A stretch of DNA of 64,000 bases from NCBI GenBank assembly GCA_027625915.1, contig JANTQA010000042.1, positions 1,934,001-1,998,000 of the forward strand, read 5' to 3'. The stretch comes from Anaeramoeba flamelloides. Taxonomy: Eukaryota > Metamonada > Anaeramoebidae. Within the stretch, counting starts at the first letter, position 1, and the number at the start of each line of letters is the position of its first letter. The notes below the pieces were generated by a model. It saw nothing but the letters and a program-made list of their open reading frames with translations, ran no database searches and was not told the origin of the DNA. The position numbers and the translations under genes were made by a program. Positions 21,103 through 32,292 of this stretch are shown here, piece after piece.

Positions 21103-24100
21103 TTATTTTTCGTATTCGTCTTGCGATATTTGATAATTTTGTTCATTGATGATTTTTAATAAAAAATCTCTTTCTGATTGAGAACCTTTCAAATCAAACA
21201 AAGATATAATCAAGGAATGTTGATGAAAGGTTGAAAGGCTTTTAAATAAACTTATTCTAATTTCTGGTCTGTCTTTTAAGACGAGAGGTAAAAAAAGAGG
21301 AAACTTTCGAGTAATTAATAAAAGAAAAACGACTGGGAAGTTAGTAATTGAAAAGATATTAATAATTTCACCAGATTGCTTATATTCATTAGCCAAATCT
21401 TCTAAAATTTCTGTGATCATTTCAATTAGAAATTCAAAGTTAACTGTTATTTTCGTTTTTTGGAAAGTGCCCGAAAATAGTAATAAATAGAAAATGAAAT
21501 GTGCCAAAATATGGCCTGTTGATTGAAATGAAATAAAGCCAACGAAATTTGTCAGAATTTCGTTGATTAAACAAGATATGAGTTTTTCCTTTTCTGGCAT
21601 TAAGTGGACAATTAGTGATGCAATTCGGGCACTGTGCAATGATTGTCCAAAAGAAATGGAGCCAAACTTTGGATAAATTCCTCTATTTGAATCCTTATTA
21701 CGACTAATATCAAAATTTTCAATTAAAATGGATTTTACTAAAAAAATCGAAAAATTTTGGTGTCCGTTCAGAAAGCAAATTCTCCTCATTCTATTAATAT
21801 TTGATTGCAATGCCTTTCTATATGAGGTCGTGTTTGTTTGTTTGGATCCAGTTATTGAAATAATTGTATTAAACAAATCACTAAATGTTTTTTGAATAGA
21901 TGTTTTAAAGTTGAATTGTGTTGTTTCCCTTGGCCTAGTCAATGTTAAATTTAATAATGGTGGGAAAATGAAATTTGATTGTTGCATCATTTTCTCGACA
22001 ATTCCGTTTGATAAAAGAACCAGATATTGGTTTTTTCTTGGAATCCTATATTACAATTAAATAAGAATTTTTTTTTATTGTTTATTTTTAATAGAAAAAA
22101 AAAAAAATTAAATGTAAAGATTAGAATAAAAATAATAATTAAGTTGAAATAAATCCATTTTCATAATATAGTACATTTTTTTTTAATTTCAAAAAGGTCT
22201 TGCATTACAAATATGAAATTATTTTATATCTAAACTAATCATTTGTTTAAAAAATCATTAAACAATTTTTTTTTTTTTTTTTTGGAATATATATTTATTA
22301 TTTGTTGCTTCAGAAATACCATATGTTTCAACAATAAAAAATATTTTGAAAAAAGTCTGTAATTAAATTATACAACATTGAAATTTTCAAATAATGAAGA
22401 TTCAGTAAATACAAAAATAGAATTCAATCAAAAAAAAAATTAAACAGAAAAAAAAAAATTCATTTTTTATTCTTTTTATTAAAAATTTTACAAAAGGAAG
22501 AAAATAAAAAAAGCAGTAACTTAAAATTTTTATGGTTTGAAAAACTTTGAAAAATGCAAACTTTGCCAAATATTTGATTATTTGGAATTTGTTTAACAAG
22601 TGTTATGTAAAGAAAAATAATGTTATATGATATTAATTAAAATTAATATTTTACATATGGTTTGGATGGTAATGTTTCGTTTTTTATTCTATTTTTTTTT
22701 TTAATTAATTTAATATGTTAATTGAAAACTGTTCTCAAAAGGGTACACAAATCACCCAAAAATATAATTTTTTTTATTTTTTATACTTTTCACTTTTTCC
22801 AAATTCCGTTTCAAGTTGTTTGTGTTCCTCATCTTCATGTTTAAAGTGTTTGGGGGTGGGTAAAGGGATAAAAAAACAATTATAAGAATCTGTAAACTTG
22901 TTAACGATCAGATTTTAAACAAACTAGACGTGTTAATGATTATACCTTAAGCAAACTAACTTTATCTGATCAGATCTTGAACAAATTGAACTGGACTTAA
23001 GTAACTGAAGTGATTTGAAACCAATTGAAGTGGACTGAATCTATCTTTAGGGAAGGAATTGAATCAAACTTTCCGTATAATCTGTCGAGTCGGTACTTGG
23101 TCTGGGTTTTTGAATATCAAGTCGGTACCTTTTACTGGGATCTTGTGAAAACATAATTTGGGAAACTTGTAACAAAAAAAAAAATAAAAAAAAAAAGAAA
23201 AAAGCAAACCAACAGAAAATTTTGAAAACAAATTCTTATTCTTAAAAACCAGCGCTTTATAGGTAAACCTTATCTATAAAATTCTAATTTAAAATTTTAT
23301 AAAGTAACTTATTTGATTTAATCAATAATTGGTTAAATATTTAGAACTCTTTATTAAAACAAATAATGGTGGTGATCCAGAAATTTTTGGCTAAAAAGGA
23401 AACAACCACCAGCCCATTCAATACTCGGCTGCAAAAAAAACTATTAATCTTATTTTTTTTTTTGTATTATTTTTTTACATCTTTTTTTTATTGTTTTTTT
23501 ACTATCTTTAATTTCAGAAAACTAAATTGAGTTTAAAATACTTCTAATGACTGTAATTAAAAGGTTCTTTTGACTACTCTTTGAATTAGGAGTCACAAAT
23601 TTAGTCACTTCAAAACTCTCTCTTTAACAGATTAAGAGCTCTTGGACACTTAACCCTTACCAATAAATCCTACTTTCTTACTTTTATTTCTTTTTTTTTC
23701 TTGTCTTTGTTTAAAAAAATTTTTTCATTTCATTTTTTCAAAGAAAAGCTATCCTATGAGCTAAAATTTTGCCTACATTATAGCTAGGATAAAAAACTCT
23801 AAATAAATTTATGGTTTCGGGAAGTGCCGTAGAGTGCCTAGCTTTTTTTAATTTTTGAAATAAACAGAAATTTTCAGAAATTTTCTTTTTATTTCTCAAA
23901 TTAAAAAAAACCTAACGGAAGTGCCTAGAATTCAAAAGAATTGAGAAAAATCTATTAATTTTACTCCATTCTTTTAAATTCTGGAAAACCTAAAGGCAAA
24001 CATTAAGTAATTTTGTTGAATCGTCTCTCTTTAATAATAATGAAAAAAAAAAATATGATGGATTTTTATAATACATATTTCCAAAGAATTAATTTTATAT

Positions 24101-26782
24101 TCATTGTTTGATTTCAACAACTTTGCAAATTAAAATAAAAAAATATTAAATCAAATTCAAAGATATATACTCAAAAGAAAAAGAAAACAAAAAAATATAT
24201 ATATGTTACCATTCATTTGCAATTCTCCATTTAACACAAGGTATCATAAAAGAATATTTCCCATTTAAGAAATTTAATATTGAAGCAAATATTTGAGGAT
24301 CATCGTATTCATCTTCGTTATAAAGTTGTGTTAAAGCACTAGGCAAAACGCGTATAATTACCCAGGGTGGCCATTGGCTATGGAAAGCCTTTAAATTATT
24401 GACATTTCTTCTCCATAGTTCTCTAAGTTCTGTTGAACATTCAGAAAGTTCCTTTTTTGTAAAGGTGGGGTACTTTGAATTATTTTTTGAGGATTCTTTT
24501 TTATTCTTGTTCTTGTTTTTGTTTATATTGCCTTTTTTTGAATTATTATAACGTGTTCTTTTTGAAGATATTGGAGAATTCATATTATTAATTTCTAAAT
24601 CGTCATTATTGACAAACACTCTGCATCCATCTCTTAAAGAAAAATAATCATCAAACCAAAGAAGGGCAGGCGTATCATTAGAAAAATATTCAATCATTTC
24701 AATATTAAAATCTAATTCATTTTTATTATTATTATTATTATCAGTGGTAGTCGTAGTCGTAGTCTTAGAAGTAGAAGTGGTGGTGGTATTTTGATTTAAA
24801 TATGTTGATTTTTTTGATTTTTCGTTCGTACAACAAATTTTGACAAAAATTTTACGAAATTCAAGATAATTTTCATATTCCACACTATAAATATTCCCAA
24901 ATCCACAAAATGAAGTAATCAGCATCACTGTGGCATAAAAAAATACATCAAAATTTTCAAATGCTTTGATTCCCGTTGTATGGCCACATTTATTAAGTAA
25001 AGGGACTATTAAAGAAAATAAATCTAAAATTTTCCCATTAGCATCAAAAATATGAAAGCATCTTGGGATTAAAACTACCGCTTGAAGAATTAAACTGGCC
25101 AGTTCTGGATCATCGGAGGCAAATTCTTGGAAATATTTGAGCATTTCATCAACAAATAATGAATGAACTTGATATTCACTAATAACATTTTTGATTGCAT
25201 TATAAAAATATGATGAATTAATTTTACTTTTCTTTAATTTTTTCATTTTACTAAAAAATTTATGTAGATCATTTGGAGTATGCATTAATGGTGAATAAGT
25301 TTTATTTTGAAATTTGTTGTTATTTGGATTTTGTTGCTTTTTCTGCTGCTGTTGCTGTTGTTGCTGTTGCTGTTGTTGCTGTTGCTGTTGTTGGAAAATA
25401 TTAGACTGGTTATTTAAATTAGAAGTTTGGATTTTATTTAATAATTTTTCAAATGATTGGTTTAAAATAATGTTTTGGTATTTTAATGAATATAAAAATA
25501 AAGGGAATTGAGTTAATTCTTTAATATTTTCTAAACATTGATCAATTAAATTTGGTTGTTTTTCATTTTTGGTATTTGTTTTGCTGTTTTGTAATCTAAT
25601 TTGTTCTAATTTAGTTATAACCTTTGGAATGACACAATGTAAAAATTCCATTCTTAAATCAAATTGTGGTTGGTTATTATTTAAATTACCATCATTGTTA
25701 CCTATACTTGAATTCGCTTGAAGATTGTTATTCTTATTATAAAATGTGGGGGTGTGGGTATGAGTCAATTTATGGGTATGGGTGGAATTATTATCAAGGG
25801 TATGAATAAGTGTGTATGTGTGCGTATAGCTTTGGGAATTATTGTTATTGTTATTATTATTATTATTATTATTATTGCTGATGTTGTTCAAGTTTAAATT
25901 TACATTATTATTGTTGCTATTTTGTTCACTTTTTTTTTTAAATACATTCACAAAGCTTCTCGAAATTTGAATATTTCTCATTGTGGATTTGATTAGGATT
26001 TCATAAAACTGTTGGTATTGGAAATTATTTGACTCTTTAATTTTGATTAAGAATTGAACAAATGAATCGATGGAGGTTAATCTTTTTGACATAATTTCAT
26101 ATTCAATTAAAAAATCCAATAAGGGTAAATTTTCCTCTTCAAAAATGTCTTCTGTTTGTAAATAAACTATGTCACAAACAGAGGTGTTTGTAATGTGGAC
26201 AAAGGATTGGTTTATTAAAAAATAATTAAAAAACTTTGAAAATTTACTTTTTTTTTCCACACACTTCTGTGCTATCTGAAGAAATTCTTGAAATTCTTTT
26301 GGGTATTTCTCCTTTTGGTTCATCAAATAAACTACACTTATCTTTGTTGAAAAAATTCTTTTGATTATTTTATAACAGTTTTTCGATTTATAAGGATACA
26401 AATAAGATCTGATGATTAAAATTAACAGAAATAATATCGATGGTGGATCCAACAAATTTGTTTCTTCAGCACCCTTGGTGGGTAGCAAGGGCTTGACTAA
26501 AGAGTGGATCGTTCGAAAGGTTTTTTTGTTCGACTGTTTGACCAGCAATTTTGAGAGAACGTCGCTTGAAGTAAAGAGCTCCTTTTTGATCGCCTCGATA
26601 AGATAAGTGATTAACAACGGCGACGGCATTGTTAACGAAAAAATTTGTTCTGTCAGAAAGTCACACAGCTTGCTTGAAGATTGGTCCTCAGATTCTGATA
26701 ATAACAGGGAAACGGATAAATACCAGTCCTCACTTTTGACCCGATCATTCCAATGTTCTAATGTCAACCTACAAAGATCCAT
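21103..26782 (-). CDS. MED24: Mediator subunit of the MED24/MED5/MED33 family
   Basis: Two exons, 26782-24210 and 22045-21103, join as GAA TG / G ATT (Glu-Trp-Ile) to give 1171 residues. The subunit belongs to the Mediator tail, which links transcription activators to RNA polymerase II. The N-terminus LEHWNDRVKSEDW followed by PSPLLITYLIEAIKKELFTS matches human MED24 (AWKERWSYDEW, then PNPLILSYLKYAISSQMVSYS). Around the splice junction, WPPWVIIRVLPSAL, then YSFMIPCVKWRIANEW and LVLLSNGIVEKMM resemble the plant MED33 C-terminal region. Large low-complexity inserts occupy about residues 300-380 (poly-Asn, Thr-His repeats), 470-500 (poly-Gln) and 680-700 (Thr/Asn). The start at 26782 fits the family N-terminus; an upstream TTG in frame is not needed. 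The 2.16 kb intron has donor GTAACA and acceptor AATATAG. MED24 is my best family name; orthology to MED5 or MED33 is equivalent. Confidence 0.82.
22700..23200. other. More complex sequence tract inside the MED24 intron
   Basis: This stretch has fewer homopolymers than its surroundings and contains short repeated words (AACAAATTGAACTGGAC, TTGAAACCAATTGAAGTGGAC, and GTCGGTACTTGG against AAGTCGGTACC). I see no open frame, tRNA-like boxes or snoRNA C/D boxes. It may be a decayed mobile element or intronic RNA. Confidence 0.35.
23823..23996. repeat. Composite hairpin element, solo copy in MED24 intron
   Basis: The left end GTGCCGTAGAGTGCCTAGCT and right end GGAAAACCTAAAGGC match the ends of the LINE-embedded units. 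Two hairpins are visible: one around CAGAAATTTTCAGAAATTTTCT, and one pairing AATTCAAAAGAATTGAG with TTCTTTTAAATTCTGG. It is short and fairly intact, so it defines the minimal unit (about 175 bp) well. Confidence 0.75.
25338..25395 (-). repeat. CAG/CAA trinucleotide repeat (poly-Gln) in MED24
   Basis: Encodes an uninterrupted Gln run of about 17 residues, mixing CAG and CAA codons. It lies between Asn-rich segments in a region where other MED24 proteins have no such insert. Confidence 0.85.
25840..25878 (-). repeat. AAT/AAC trinucleotide repeat (poly-Asn) in MED24
   Basis: Encodes a run of about 13 Asn residues next to Thr/His dipeptide repeats. It is one of several simple-sequence inserts in this coding region. 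Confidence 0.85.
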
Positions 26783-26923
26783 AACTTGGTTTTGGTGAAA
26801 GTAATGCGATTGTCTTAAAGAATTCAAGATGCAAATTTTAAAAGAAAAAGAATAAAAAGTCTTTTTTCTTTTCAGGTTTCAAAATAAAAAACTATGAAAT
26901 TACACGTTAAAGAGAGAACAAAC

Positions 26924-26955
<32 letters not shown>

Positions 26956-27469
26956 TCTTGGGGGAAAATAAGAAAATAAACCAAAGAATACTTGTTTTGA
27001 AGAGGATGAAAAAGTCTTGATAGAACTGCAGAAGTCATTCTATGTTTAGAATGATTTCTGAAAAGAACTTTTTTTTTCTTTGAAGTGATTAATTTCTGAA
27101 AGTACAGAAGACTTTACAATGAAAGCGGACTGTTCTTTAATGGATTCTAAATTTGTATATACTGTTTTCAAATTGTATAAAAGTTTTTAAACTAGTTGAA
27201 AAAATAAAAGTTGATTTAAGCGAGCAAGGAAATTTAAACAATTTTAAGTGAAGAGTAGTTTCAAAACTGAATCCATAGAATCGTTTATTTAAATAATTAT
27301 ATTAAGTGTTGAATAAATAGAAGAGTTGAAGAGGTACCCATGATATATATTTTCATAACAATTAAAAAATGGAATTCAAAATAATTAAATAGTAAGGTTC
27401 ATATCAGAATAAGTAATAAACCCCAGGTTTATTGATCTTGTTTGTTGAATATTACTATTTGTTACAACA
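26783..27469. other. Upstream of MED24, no gene
   Basis: Contains a poly-A tract at about 26924-26951. The promoter region of MED24 should be here. No further feature seen. Confidence 0.4.
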
Positions 27470-27657
27470 TAAACTGAACAAAATTTTCATACATCTTTCC
27501 AAAACAAGTTTTTTTCGAAAAGATATACAGTCCTGTTACTTTTTAATGCACATGAAAAATTAGAAATACAGCACAAAAAAAATCCCATTAAGATACAAAA
27601 TCAAAGTGGTCAAAAAAAGGCACAATTTTTACGCGTAAAATTCGTTTCTGTAATATG

Positions 27658-27699
<42 letters not shown>

Positions 27700-28000
27700 A
27701 AGAAAACACCCAAACTAACTCTGTAATTATTCGGTAAAATTATATCTTGAAATTTGGAAAGTGCCAATAATCAAAAAGTTGTACCCTAAAGTGTCAAAAT
27801 TTTGTGCCTTTATGTTGATTTTTTCTCTGCCTTAAAATGGCACAGTTACGGAAACATTAAAATTTTTAATTCTCCAAATCAGTTCAAATTATTAATTTTA
27901 ACTTCACAGAATTGTGGGCAATGGTGACTGATAGTAATTCTTTGAAATGATGATTTTTTTGGGAAATCTGAAAGAAAATTTTGATCTTTTTATTTTGCAA
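27470..28000. repeat. Dispersed repeat R4, split by a MITE
   Basis: The left piece (GAACAAAATTTTCATACATC) and right piece (CTGAAAGAAAATTTTGATCT) both match the single foldback element at 40800-41115. Here a mariner-like MITE at about 27528-27855 lies between them, so the MITE is the younger insertion. Confidence 0.5.
27528..27855. mobile_element. Divergent Tc1/mariner-like MITE with internal (AT)n
   Basis: Begins TA then CAGTCCTGTTACTTTTTAAT and ends near GCCTTAAAATGGCACAG, a degenerate inverted copy. Internal words such as AAAAAGGCACAA and TTTTGTGCCTT relate it to the MITE family at 28145, 30144, 32096, 37650 and 43820. A long (AT)n tract occupies 27658-27697. Confidence 0.5.
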
Positions 28001-28144
28001 GAACAGTATTCAATAACTTTTTCTTCATTTTTTTTTTATTTTTAATTCTGAAGAGTAAAAATCTCTTTTTTCGGGAACACAGTAATCATAGAAAGGGAAA
28101 ATTTTGGTTTTGTATAGATTTTTAAATTTGAAAAGATGATAATA

Positions 28145-28470
28145 CAGTCAGTTCCACTTTTAAGACACAAATTTCAACCAAATTTAAGGCATAAAAAAAA
28201 TGTAAATTTAAGGAACAAAATTTTGAAATTTTTTTTTTACAATTTATTTTACAAGAACCAGAATTTTGTACCTTAATTTGAGAAAAATTTATTGTGTTTT
28301 ATTTTTCTTTAAAGATTGTGCTTCAACGTGGAATTGATTGCAATAATACAATCTAAACTATAGAAATAATATATATATATATATATATATAAAATAAAGA
28401 AAAATTGACTTGTACTTAAATTGAGATTTTTTTGTACCTTAAATTTGGTTAAAAAGATTTGTAATAAAAG
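28145..28470. mobile_element. Tc1/mariner-like MITE, copy 1
   Basis: Begins at a TA with CAGTCAGTTCCACTTTTAAG and runs to an inverted copy near 28440-28470 (AAATTTGGTTAAAAAGATTTG, decayed). The unit is a foldback built from alternating AAGGCACAAA and AAATTTAAGG words. CAGT starts with TA targets are typical of Tc1/mariner elements. An (AT)n tract at about 28368-28391 enlarges this copy. Confidence 0.6.
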
Positions 28471-30143
28471 TGAAGATTATTGAATTTTTTTCTTAGATAA
28501 AAATCACCAAAAAAGAAAATTAAGAGAGAATTATTATTTAAAAATAAATTGAAATCTAATTTGGGATCTTAAAAATAAAATTTTCTAATTTGTATTTATG
28601 AAATTAAATGTATAAGTATACACTCATTTTAAGTATCGATTAATTTGAGTCTATTATTTGAAATGAAAAAATTCTCCTACATTCACATATTAAATGAAAA
28701 AAATTAATTGATTTTTTTATTAGCAATTAAGTTAATTCTTCAAAACTGTTGAACATATTTTTAGTTTTATATCTGTAATTTCTTCCATTTTAATAAAAAA
28801 AAAAAATATTCATATTATTTATAATTATTAATATTTCAATTCAAATCTCCTAAAATAAAATTAATTGGTGGATAGAGATTAAATAATTGATAATGTGATA
28901 GAAGTACAACAAAACTTTATCAATTAAATCTGTATCCATTAAGCAATTTTATTTTATTCTTTTTTCTTTAATGTTTTAAAATAGTTTTTTTCTAGTTTGT
29001 TAAATAATGAAAGAAATATATGAAAAAATTTTCTATTTTTCATAAAATTTATTGAAAATTTTGTTTGGTATTATTTACCAGAATCGGTTATATCGATTTA
29101 AATTATTTTTACTATAAATAAAATTGATTTTAGATTTTAAATATCAAATTACTTGTTTTTTTATATATATTTGAAGAACATTCAATTGTGAAAGATCGAA
29201 TTTCATCTTCTAACAAAACCCAATTATTTCAGTAAAATTTGTAAATGACTGGAAAACTTTATTATTTATAAATATCCTTCTTACCACAATATAAATAATT
29301 TCCAATTGGTTTAGAATAAATCATTTTTCTTTGTTTTAACAAATAAAGAATCATCTCAAAAAAGAAAAGAAGGGTGTTGTTATCAAATTTATTGTAATAA
29401 ATACACTATTTATTATGTATTAATGATAGAAATGGTAATAATAGGTGTCTAAAATGTGTATATGTAAGAAATAGAATGAATTTAATCATTTTCTTTTATC
29501 AGAAAAAATGGAAAAAAAAATTTGATCTCACTTGAAAAATTTTTTTTTGAGTTTCTTAGTCGATTAAAATTTTTTGGACACTTTACATCTACAAAATTTG
29601 TCTGTAGAAAATATCAATTATAATATATTTTAAAAATTGTCACCATTTCTGTGATAGGTTATCCCTTAATTTTAAATATTTTTTCTTGCTAAAATTTCTT
29701 TCAAAGTTTGTTCCTTGAAAATGATAATGGCTCAAAAATAAAAATAAAAATATTTTACTTTGTTTTTATTTTCATCAAAAAAGAATTCTTTTCATTTTTG
29801 ATATTAAAAAAGAAGTGTAAATTTCACTCTATATGTTAATTATATTTAAATACCCTGTGATAAAGTTGTATGGAAAAATCTATTCTGCTGTTTTTATCTG
29901 GGTACATATACAATGTATTTTTATTAGGAAAATAATAAATAAGATAATTGATTGGAAAAAACGAAAAAAAGAAATAGATAAAATAAAATTTAATAAGAGG
30001 AGGTTAATAAAAAATCAAAAAAAAATAATAATGCAATCATACATTATGAACAATTAAAAAAACACAATCACAATATAATTAATTTGATTGGATTTGATAA
30101 TTGATCCTGGATGTTTCTTGGTTAATCAATTATTAATAACATT
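28471..30143. other. AT-rich intergenic DNA, no gene
   Basis: No conserved exon. A 74-residue plus-strand frame at 29833-30057 is Ile/Lys-rich with no family resemblance and is not called as a gene. Confidence 0.4.
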
Positions 30144-30335
30144 CAGTCCCACTTTTAAGGCACACACTTTAAACGAAATTTAAGGCACAATAAAAATCTC
30201 AAATTTAGGCACAAAATTCAGATTCTAGTAAAATAAATTGTAAAATAAAAAATTCCAAATTTTGTGCCTTAATTTGAGATTTTTTTGTGTCTTAAATTTT
30301 GTTGAAAGTTTGTGCCTTAAAAGTGAAACTGACTG
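30144..30335. mobile_element. Tc1/mariner-like MITE, copy 2
   Basis: Begins CAGTCCCACTTTTAAGGCAC and ends AAAAGTGAAACTGACTG followed by TA. It is almost wholly palindromic, with about 90 bases per arm. Its central part is ATTCCAAATTTTGTGCC. Confidence 0.75.
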
Positions 30336-30377
30336 TATTGATATTTCTTTTTACTTTTTGGTCTAGTTAACTTTTAA

Positions 30378-31163
30378 GAGTCTCATCATATTAGTTAAAA
30401 ATAATTTTCTGAAATGAAAAAAAAAATTTGTAATTTTTACAGAACCTAATAACAATCAAAAACTAATAAATATGTTAAGCTCTATCGATCTCCAAAAATC
30501 AACTATCAAAAAAGAGAACATTTTTAGAACAAAGTGCATAATGGTAATACCCAATTCCCAATTTGAATGTTTGAAATTATTATTTTTAAAACAACTATGT
30601 TGATTTTGAAGTGTCTCTCTTTGGAATTTTTGAGATCTTGAAGATTTTTTTTTCTTTTTTTTCTTTTTTTTCTTTTTTCTCTATCGAGTTATTTTTTATA
30701 AAGTAAAATAGTGATAATATCCTTATTTTGTCAAATGGACAAGGTTACAAAATAATCACAAATTAGATCAAATAGAATTAAATTGATATTGTATTGAAAG
30801 ATTACAATTTGTTTAAAGTTGTAAAAATTTGACCCTTTGGAAATTTAAAAAAAGAAGCAAGTAATTTTTTTTAGGTTATTTAAATTTTTTTGAATTAAGG
30901 ATGCTTTTTACATTTTTTTTTAATTTGGATTTTTAGAATTGATGATTCTTTTAGACTTTTTTTTGAATTGAATTATTTTAGAATGATATCCTCTCAGAAA
31001 TTTTTTTTGTTAATTAATTTTAATTTTTGGACTTGAAATATCATTAATTTTTTTTTTATAATTAGAATTCTGTTAATCAAAAGACGGGCAATTTCACAAT
31101 ACCCTTTTGGGTTTCGAGTTGTTCCTTGAATATTGAGCAAATCCACAGTAAATGATTAGACCC
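30378..31163. mobile_element. TTAA-flanked MITE (piggyBac-like), copy 2
   Basis: TTAA at 30374-30377 and 31164-31167. The ends GAGTCTCATCAT and GTAAATGATTAGACCC are related inverted repeats. The interior is the reverse complement of 5548-6291, including the GACGGGCAATTTCACAATAC segment. Confidence 0.65.
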
Positions 31164-31636
31164 TTAAATCCTTGTATTATTTCCCTTTAGTTTTTCTTTT
31201 TTATTATCAATGTACACATATTTGAATTATATAGGTCAAAAAAATTTCAGATCGTTATCCAGATTTTGCTCTAATAAATCAAGTTTCTCAAAAGAAGTAA
31301 GTTGGGGTTTGTAACTCTTCTTCCAAAAAGGAAATTGAAAATGTAGTCAAAATCTTTCCGATATAAAATTCAAATACGAGGAAAACATACACTTGTGTTG
31401 CAGCATGTTCGGTAGTAAGAATTGACGACTAACCGTTGATCTTTGGACTCTTGATCAAACAATAAAGAACATTCAACAATCACAGAAAATAATTATTAAA
31501 AATTTAAATATAGCAATGATATAATGAAGAGTTTGTTGGTGTGTTGAATGTTAAAGATTAGATCTAAGTTGTTTAACAATAATATTGTGTTGTTTTACTT
31601 TGTTTGAAAAAGATAAGCATCTAAATTATTTTCATC

Positions 31637-31930
31637 GATTTTTAATTTGATTTTATTGAAATTTGTAGAGCAAATTTTTTTTTTCTTTTTTACATTATTG
31701 AAAAAACGATTTTTTCAAAAAAATCCATTAAACAGTTTTGAAAAAATTAAACCAAAAAGACAGATCGAAAAATTATGATGCAAAAATAATAAAGCAAGAG
31801 TTAATAAATATAAAAAAATTGCTAACGACAGGATTCGAACCTGCGCTCCGAAGAAACAGTCCCTTAAACTGCCGCCTTAACCACTCGGCCACGTTAGCTT
31901 GTGAAAAAGTGCTCATTTTATATTCTTGGT
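31637..31930. repeat. Duplicated segment carrying a tRNA-Leu gene, copy 1
   Basis: About 290 bases around the tRNA (from GATTTTTAATTTGATTTTAT to GTGAAAAAGTGCTCATTTTA) recur at 33598-33893 with small differences in the flanks and none in the tRNA. The copies are about 1.96 kb apart in direct orientation. Confidence 0.85.
31821..31898 (-). tRNA. tRNA-Leu(AAG): tRNA-Leu (anticodon AAG)
   Basis: A 78-base cloverleaf. The acceptor stem is GCTAACG/CGTTAGC. The D arm is GCC GAGTGGTTAA GGC. The anticodon stem GCAGT/ACTGT encloses loop TTAAGGG, so the anticodon is AAG, decoding CUU. An 11-base variable arm (TTCTTCGGAGC) and T arm GCAGG TTCGAAT CCTGT follow. Box A TGGCCGAGTGG and box B GGTTCGAATCC are canonical. 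No intron. A T7 run follows the 3' end on the minus strand as a polymerase III terminator, and a TATA-like AATATAAAA lies about 25 bases upstream. CCA is not encoded, as usual in eukaryotes. Confidence 0.96.
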
Positions 31931-32095
31931 ATTATAAATCCACTAAAAACAAGACGTTTCAATTTTCGTTTATTTCTAAATTCACAATAAATACAAAAAA
32001 TAAACTTCAAAAATAAAAACAAAAACCTACCAAATATTGAAATAATTGACACATCAAAAACACAACTTATCAATCCCTCTAACAACTAATTCATA

Positions 32096-32292
32096 TAGTC
32101 AGTTTTACCTATAAGGCGCAAACTTTCAACGAAATTTAAGGCACAAAAAAAATTTCAAATTAAGGCACAAAATTCAAATTCTAGTAAAAATTAACTGTAA
32201 AATAAGAATTCCAAATTTTGTACATTAATTTAAGAATTTTATTCTGCCTTAAATTTGGTTTTAAGTTTGTGCCTTAAAAGTGAAACTGACTG
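32096..32292. mobile_element. Tc1/mariner-like MITE, copy 3
   Basis: Starts AGTCAGTTTTACCTATAAGG just after TA and ends AAAAGTGAAACTGACTG before TA. It is palindromic with the family words AAGGCACAAAA and TTTGTGCCTTAAA. It lies between the two tRNA-Leu copies and is outside the duplicated segment. Confidence 0.75.

Noticed and set aside
25314-25511. Plus-strand frame with a run of Cys
   Set aside because: Complement of the poly-Gln codons of MED24.
29833-30057. 74-residue Ile/Lys-rich plus-strand frame
   Set aside because: No family resemblance, no splice context, composition as expected by chance in A/T-rich DNA.
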